Positions 6,173-8,639 of a stretch of 8,639 nucleotides of DNA are shown piece after piece (the stretch's first letter is position 1; each line of letters starts with the position of its first letter). The notes under the pieces are model-generated. The model was given only the letters and a program-made list of their open reading frames with translations. It was not told the origin of the DNA and did not search any database. The position numbers and the translations under genes are program-made. This stretch comes from Bacteriovoracaceae bacterium UBA2394. Lineage in GTDB: Bacteria > Bdellovibrionota > UBA2394. The stretch covers positions 5,470 through 14,108 of the forward strand of contig DDSI01000045.1 in the NCBI GenBank assembly GCA_002343335.1. The letters run 5' to 3'.

Positions 6173-6940
6173 TTACCTTGCCGATGTCGGCACTTTCGTA
6201 ATTCCACTTTCAAGAAATTCTCTGACCACGGGATTGGCATGTCGCATCATTTCTTCCGGAGTTCCCTCGGCCACGATGGCTCCATGGTGAAGCATCGCCA
6301 CCTTATTGGCAATTCGAACAGTTGCCCGAATATCGTGACTAATGATGATTGTCGTACCATTCAGGGCCTTCTGCGTTGCGACGATCAAATCGTCAATGGC
6401 GTGCGACATAATAGGATCCAGTCCAGTGGTCGGCTCATCGTAGAGAATAATCTCAGGATTCAGCACGATTGCACGCGCCAAGCCCACCCTCTTTCGCATT
6501 CCTCCTGAAAGTTCTGAAGGATATTTGATCTCTGTGTTGGGTAAGCCGACTTGCAAAAGCTTTTCTTTGACCAAGTTGGCCAAGTCTCCCTCCTTCATCT
6601 TTCGATGCTCACGAACGGGAAAGGCGATATTTTCATACACATTCATGGAGTCGAAGAGGGCGGCGTCTTGAAAAAGCATTCCGAAACGCATTCGCGCTTC
6701 TTTCAGTGGTTCCGGCTCCATCGTCACCAAGTCTTTTCCGTCCAAGAGAATGCTTCCCTCATCAGGCTTAAGTAGACCGATGATGTGTTTTAGAAGAACC
6801 GACTTTCCACAACCCGAGCCCCCGATGATGACCGTGATCTGCCCACGGGGAACCTTTAGATTGACGCCCTTCAGAACTTGCTGCTCGCCGAAGGTCCGGC
6901 GCAAATTGCGAATTTCTAAAATCGGTCTTTCGTCTTTCAT
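6173..6940 (-). CDS. mlaF: Mla-type ABC transporter ATP-binding protein
   Basis: The cytoplasmic ATPase that drives the MlaE permease to move phospholipid between the inner membrane and MlaD. All ABC motifs are intact in 255 residues: Walker A GGSGCGKS (40-47), Q-loop Gln91 in LFQDAALFDSMNVYEN, signature LSGGMRKRVGLARA (144-157), Walker B with catalytic glutamate ILYDEP (165-170), D-loop GLDP (173-176), and H-loop His202 in ISHDI. LSGGMRKRVGLARA and the LFDSMNVYEN segment are typical of the MlaF/Ttg2A subgroup. The gene lies 27 bases after mlaE and 8 before mlaD. The ATG at 6940 has GGAG only 3 bases away, with AAAGGG further upstream, so the ribosome site is a little unusual. The partner MlaB (STAS protein) is not found in the window. 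Confidence 0.96.
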   Translation of the reverse strand: MKDERPILEIRNLRRTFGEQQVLKGVNLKVPRGQITVIIGGSGCGKSVLLKHIIGLLKPDEGSILLDGKDLVTMEPEPLKEARMRFGMLFQDAALFDSMNVYENIAFPVREHRKMKEGDLANLVKEKLLQVGLPNTEIKYPSELSGGMRKRVGLARAIVLNPEIILYDEPTTGLDPIMSHAIDDLIVATQKALNGTTIIISHDIRATVRIANKVAMLHHGAIVAEGTPEEMMRHANPVVREFLESGITKVPTSAR

Positions 6941-6967
6941 TCGCTCCGTCGCCCTTTACTCCAATGC

Positions 6968-7771
6968 CTAGAACATCAAGGCCGTGAGAAAATAATCCGA
7001 CACTAAGATTGTTACGGAAGCAATGACCACGGCATCGGTCGTTGCCTTTCCCACTCCCTCGGCGCCACCTTCCGTAAGAAATCCTTTGCGACATCCCACG
7101 ACAGAGATGATCACGCCAAAGCATGCCGCTTTCATAAATCCATTCCAAAGGTCTTCGGTCTTCACGTAGGCCTGGATCTTATCGAAGAACGTGGCCTCGT
7201 TAATCTCGAGTAAATGAATCGAAATGAGATAGGCTCCAAGGATTCCCAAAATATTAAAAACAATCGAAAGGAGGGGGACCATGACAAATCCCGCGATGAT
7301 CCGAGGAGAAATCAAATAGCTTATGGGGTTCACCGCCATGACTTCGAGGGCATCAATCTGCTGAGTTACTCGCATTGTTCCAATATGCGCAGCCATGGCT
7401 GAGCCACAGCGAGCGGCGACCATGAGTGCCGTCATCACGGGTCCCAATTCGCGAAGCAAACTGAGTGCTACTACGGCCCCCGTTAAACCTTCCGCATTAA
7501 AGAGTCGAAAGGCTTTCCCGCTCTGCAACGCTAAAACTGCGCCCGTGAAACTCCCCGTCAACATAATGATGATCGTGGAATTCACTCCAATCGATTCCAT
7601 TTCCTTTAAGATCAAATTTGCACGAAAAGGTTTTTGAAAGAGAGCGCGTAGGCCACCAACGAGGGTGGTAACGAACCCTCCAAATTCCACCAAGGAATAG
7701 GTGACCATGGAGCCAATCCAAGAGGAAAATTGAGTGAGCCGCCGCGGCGCGATTGTTTCTGTCTTATCCAC
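6968..7771 (-). CDS. mlaE: Mla-type ABC transporter permease
   Basis: The integral inner-membrane permease that pairs with MlaF and hands lipid to or from the MlaD ring. From a GTG at 7771 it has 267 residues (E. coli MlaE has 260). Hallmarks in this numbering: ALSLLRELGPVMTALMVAAR (102-121, with RELGP), IGTMRVTQQIDALEVMAVNP (130-149), a long hydrophobic stretch around FVMVPLLSIVFNILGILG, and the C-terminal GKATTDAVVIASVTILVSDY leading to TALMF. The start is uncertain. The frame runs open to a TTG at 7879, but that part lies over the alr C-terminus and is poor protein. Options are the GTG at 7771, 5 bases after the alr stop, and a TTG at 7780 overlapping that stop (TTGA). Both make coupling to alr likely. 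Confidence 0.93.
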   Translation of the reverse strand: MDKTETIAPRRLTQFSSWIGSMVTYSLVEFGGFVTTLVGGLRALFQKPFRANLILKEMESIGVNSTIIIMLTGSFTGAVLALQSGKAFRLFNAEGLTGAVVALSLLRELGPVMTALMVAARCGSAMAAHIGTMRVTQQIDALEVMAVNPISYLISPRIIAGFVMVPLLSIVFNILGILGAYLISIHLLEINEATFFDKIQAYVKTEDLWNGFMKAACFGVIISVVGCRKGFLTEGGAEGVGKATTDAVVIASVTILVSDYFLTALMF

Positions 7772-7776
7772 CGGCT

Positions 7777-8639
7777 TCAATCCACCCACAGGCGAGGAAG
7801 TCGCTTCGCCAATCTGAGGTTGAGTTCGTAAGGTTCCACGAGACGCTCTTGAAGCATGGGATTGGGAAATCGCCCCCAAAAAGCCACCCGATCATGAGGC
7901 TTAATCTCTCCACGCTCCGCTCGAACCATGACCATATCCATACAAATCGCCCCACAAACTTTCAACGAACCTTTGCGCTTGCCCGATCGAGATCGCCACT
8001 CCGGCTCCATGAGGTTTGCATACATCTTCGAAATCCCATCCGCATAACCCAATGGAACCACGCCGTAGCGATGGGATTTATTTGCGCGATAAAGATGGCC
8101 GTAACTGATGCCTTCCCCCTTCTCCACATTCTTCACGAGTCCGATTTCAGAAACGAGTTCTAAGACAGGAGAAATTCCCTGGATTGGCTTCAAGTCTCGA
8201 GAGGTATATCCGTAAAGCGAAATGCCTGGCCTGCAAAGGTTCCCAACCTGGGAAACCAAACCTTTTTCCACTTTCTCAGAAGTAAAGAGGGCGCCCGAAT
8301 TTTCCGAGTGCACCCATTCGGCGTCGCATCCCGAGGTCCAAAACCAACGCACTGCCTCTTCAAAAAGCATCACCTGATTCCGATACGACGAGCCCGTGCT
8401 CATGGCGAAATGCATAAACAGTCCGTTCGGTTTTCGCTTTGCTCGCCGGAGCATTCCAATCGCCTGTTCCCACTGATCGGGTTTAAGTCCAAGGCGATTC
8501 ATGCCCGTATCGAGCTTTAAGTGAAAGGGGATATCCGGACGAGTGAGCAAAATTTTAAGAGAAGCCAAGTCATTGACCGCAACTTCAAATTGGTTTTTTC
8601 GAAGCACATCCAGAGATACCTTTCGCCAATCGAATGTAC
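7777..8639 (-). CDS. alr: Alanine racemase, N-terminus cut by window edge
   Basis: A PLP enzyme that interconverts L- and D-alanine and supplies D-Ala for peptidoglycan. The frame is open to the right edge, giving 286 visible codons. A GTG at 8607 could be read as a start but the homology continues upstream (TFDWRKVSL), so the gene is cut, lacking roughly 70-80 residues including the PLP lysine. Seen: HLKLDTGMNRLGL, LFMHFAMS, LCRPGISLYGY, PVLELVSEIGLVK, YGVVPLGYADGI with the catalytic tyrosine of GYADG, VCGAICMDMVMV, and a C-terminus YELNLRLAKRLPRLWVD as expected. Between YADGI and CGAICMDM lies a basic stretch (PEWRSRSGKRKGS) in the usual variable region. It is the first gene seen of the alr-mlaEFD run; a promoter would lie off the window. 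Confidence 0.95.
   Translation of the reverse strand, partial: TFDWRKVSLDVLRKNQFEVAVNDLASLKILLTRPDIPFHLKLDTGMNRLGLKPDQWEQAIGMLRRAKRKPNGLFMHFAMSTGSSYRNQVMLFEEAVRWFWTSGCDAEWVHSENSGALFTSEKVEKGLVSQVGNLCRPGISLYGYTSRDLKPIQGISPVLELVSEIGLVKNVEKGEGISYGHLYRANKSHRYGVVPLGYADGISKMYANLMEPEWRSRSGKRKGSLKVCGAICMDMVMVRAERGEIKPHDRVAFWGRFPNPMLQERLVEPYELNLRLAKRLPRLWVD

Noticed and set aside
7497..7721. 74-codon frame inside mlaE and the 126-codon frame across mlaE/mlaF (6768-7148)
   Set aside because: Both are out-of-frame readings of intact mlaE and mlaF; neither shows a frameshift relation to them.

Overview
The window is ordinary chromosomal DNA from a diderm (Gram-negative) bacterium. Eleven genes, two cut by the window edges, lie on the minus strand in one direction with gaps of at most 98 bases. 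Transcription runs from high to low coordinates. The envelope genes (MlaE/F/D, an outer-membrane-type lipoprotein, UppS, CdsA) show two membranes. The gene style, short EF-Ts and long MlaD suggest a deltaproteobacterium-like lineage such as Bdellovibrionota or Myxococcota; this placement is inference from style, not from an alignment. I see no mobile element, tRNA, rRNA, CRISPR array or long DNA repeat.

Layout in transcription order. Positions 8639-7777 hold the C-terminal four fifths of alanine racemase (alr). It is followed almost without a gap by mlaE, mlaF and mlaD (about 7771-4731), the inner-membrane lipid-transport ABC complex. A 64-base gap leads to a small coiled-coil lipoprotein (4666-4226). 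A 98-base gap then holds a candidate sigma70-type promoter with a GC-rich palindrome between its two boxes. After it comes the classic block rpsB-tsf-pyrH-frr-uppS-cdsA (4127 to the left edge), with short gaps or overlaps that suggest one operon.

How the genes fit together. The right half serves the envelope: D-alanine for peptidoglycan, and an Mla transporter that moves phospholipid between the membranes. The left half couples translation (S2, EF-Ts, ribosome recycling factor) to UMP kinase, the undecaprenyl carrier synthase and CDP-diacylglycerol synthase. uppS and cdsA feed peptidoglycan/LPS and phospholipid synthesis, so envelope supply flanks the translation genes on both sides.

The most interesting item is MlaD. 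At 477 residues it is far longer than the short proteobacterial type. After its MCE domain it has a helical linker with a repeated LKDVV-like motif, then a C-terminal region of about ten amphipathic strands that looks like an outer-membrane beta-barrel. That is the layout expected of a single-protein bridge across the envelope. No MlaC or MlaB gene lies in the window.
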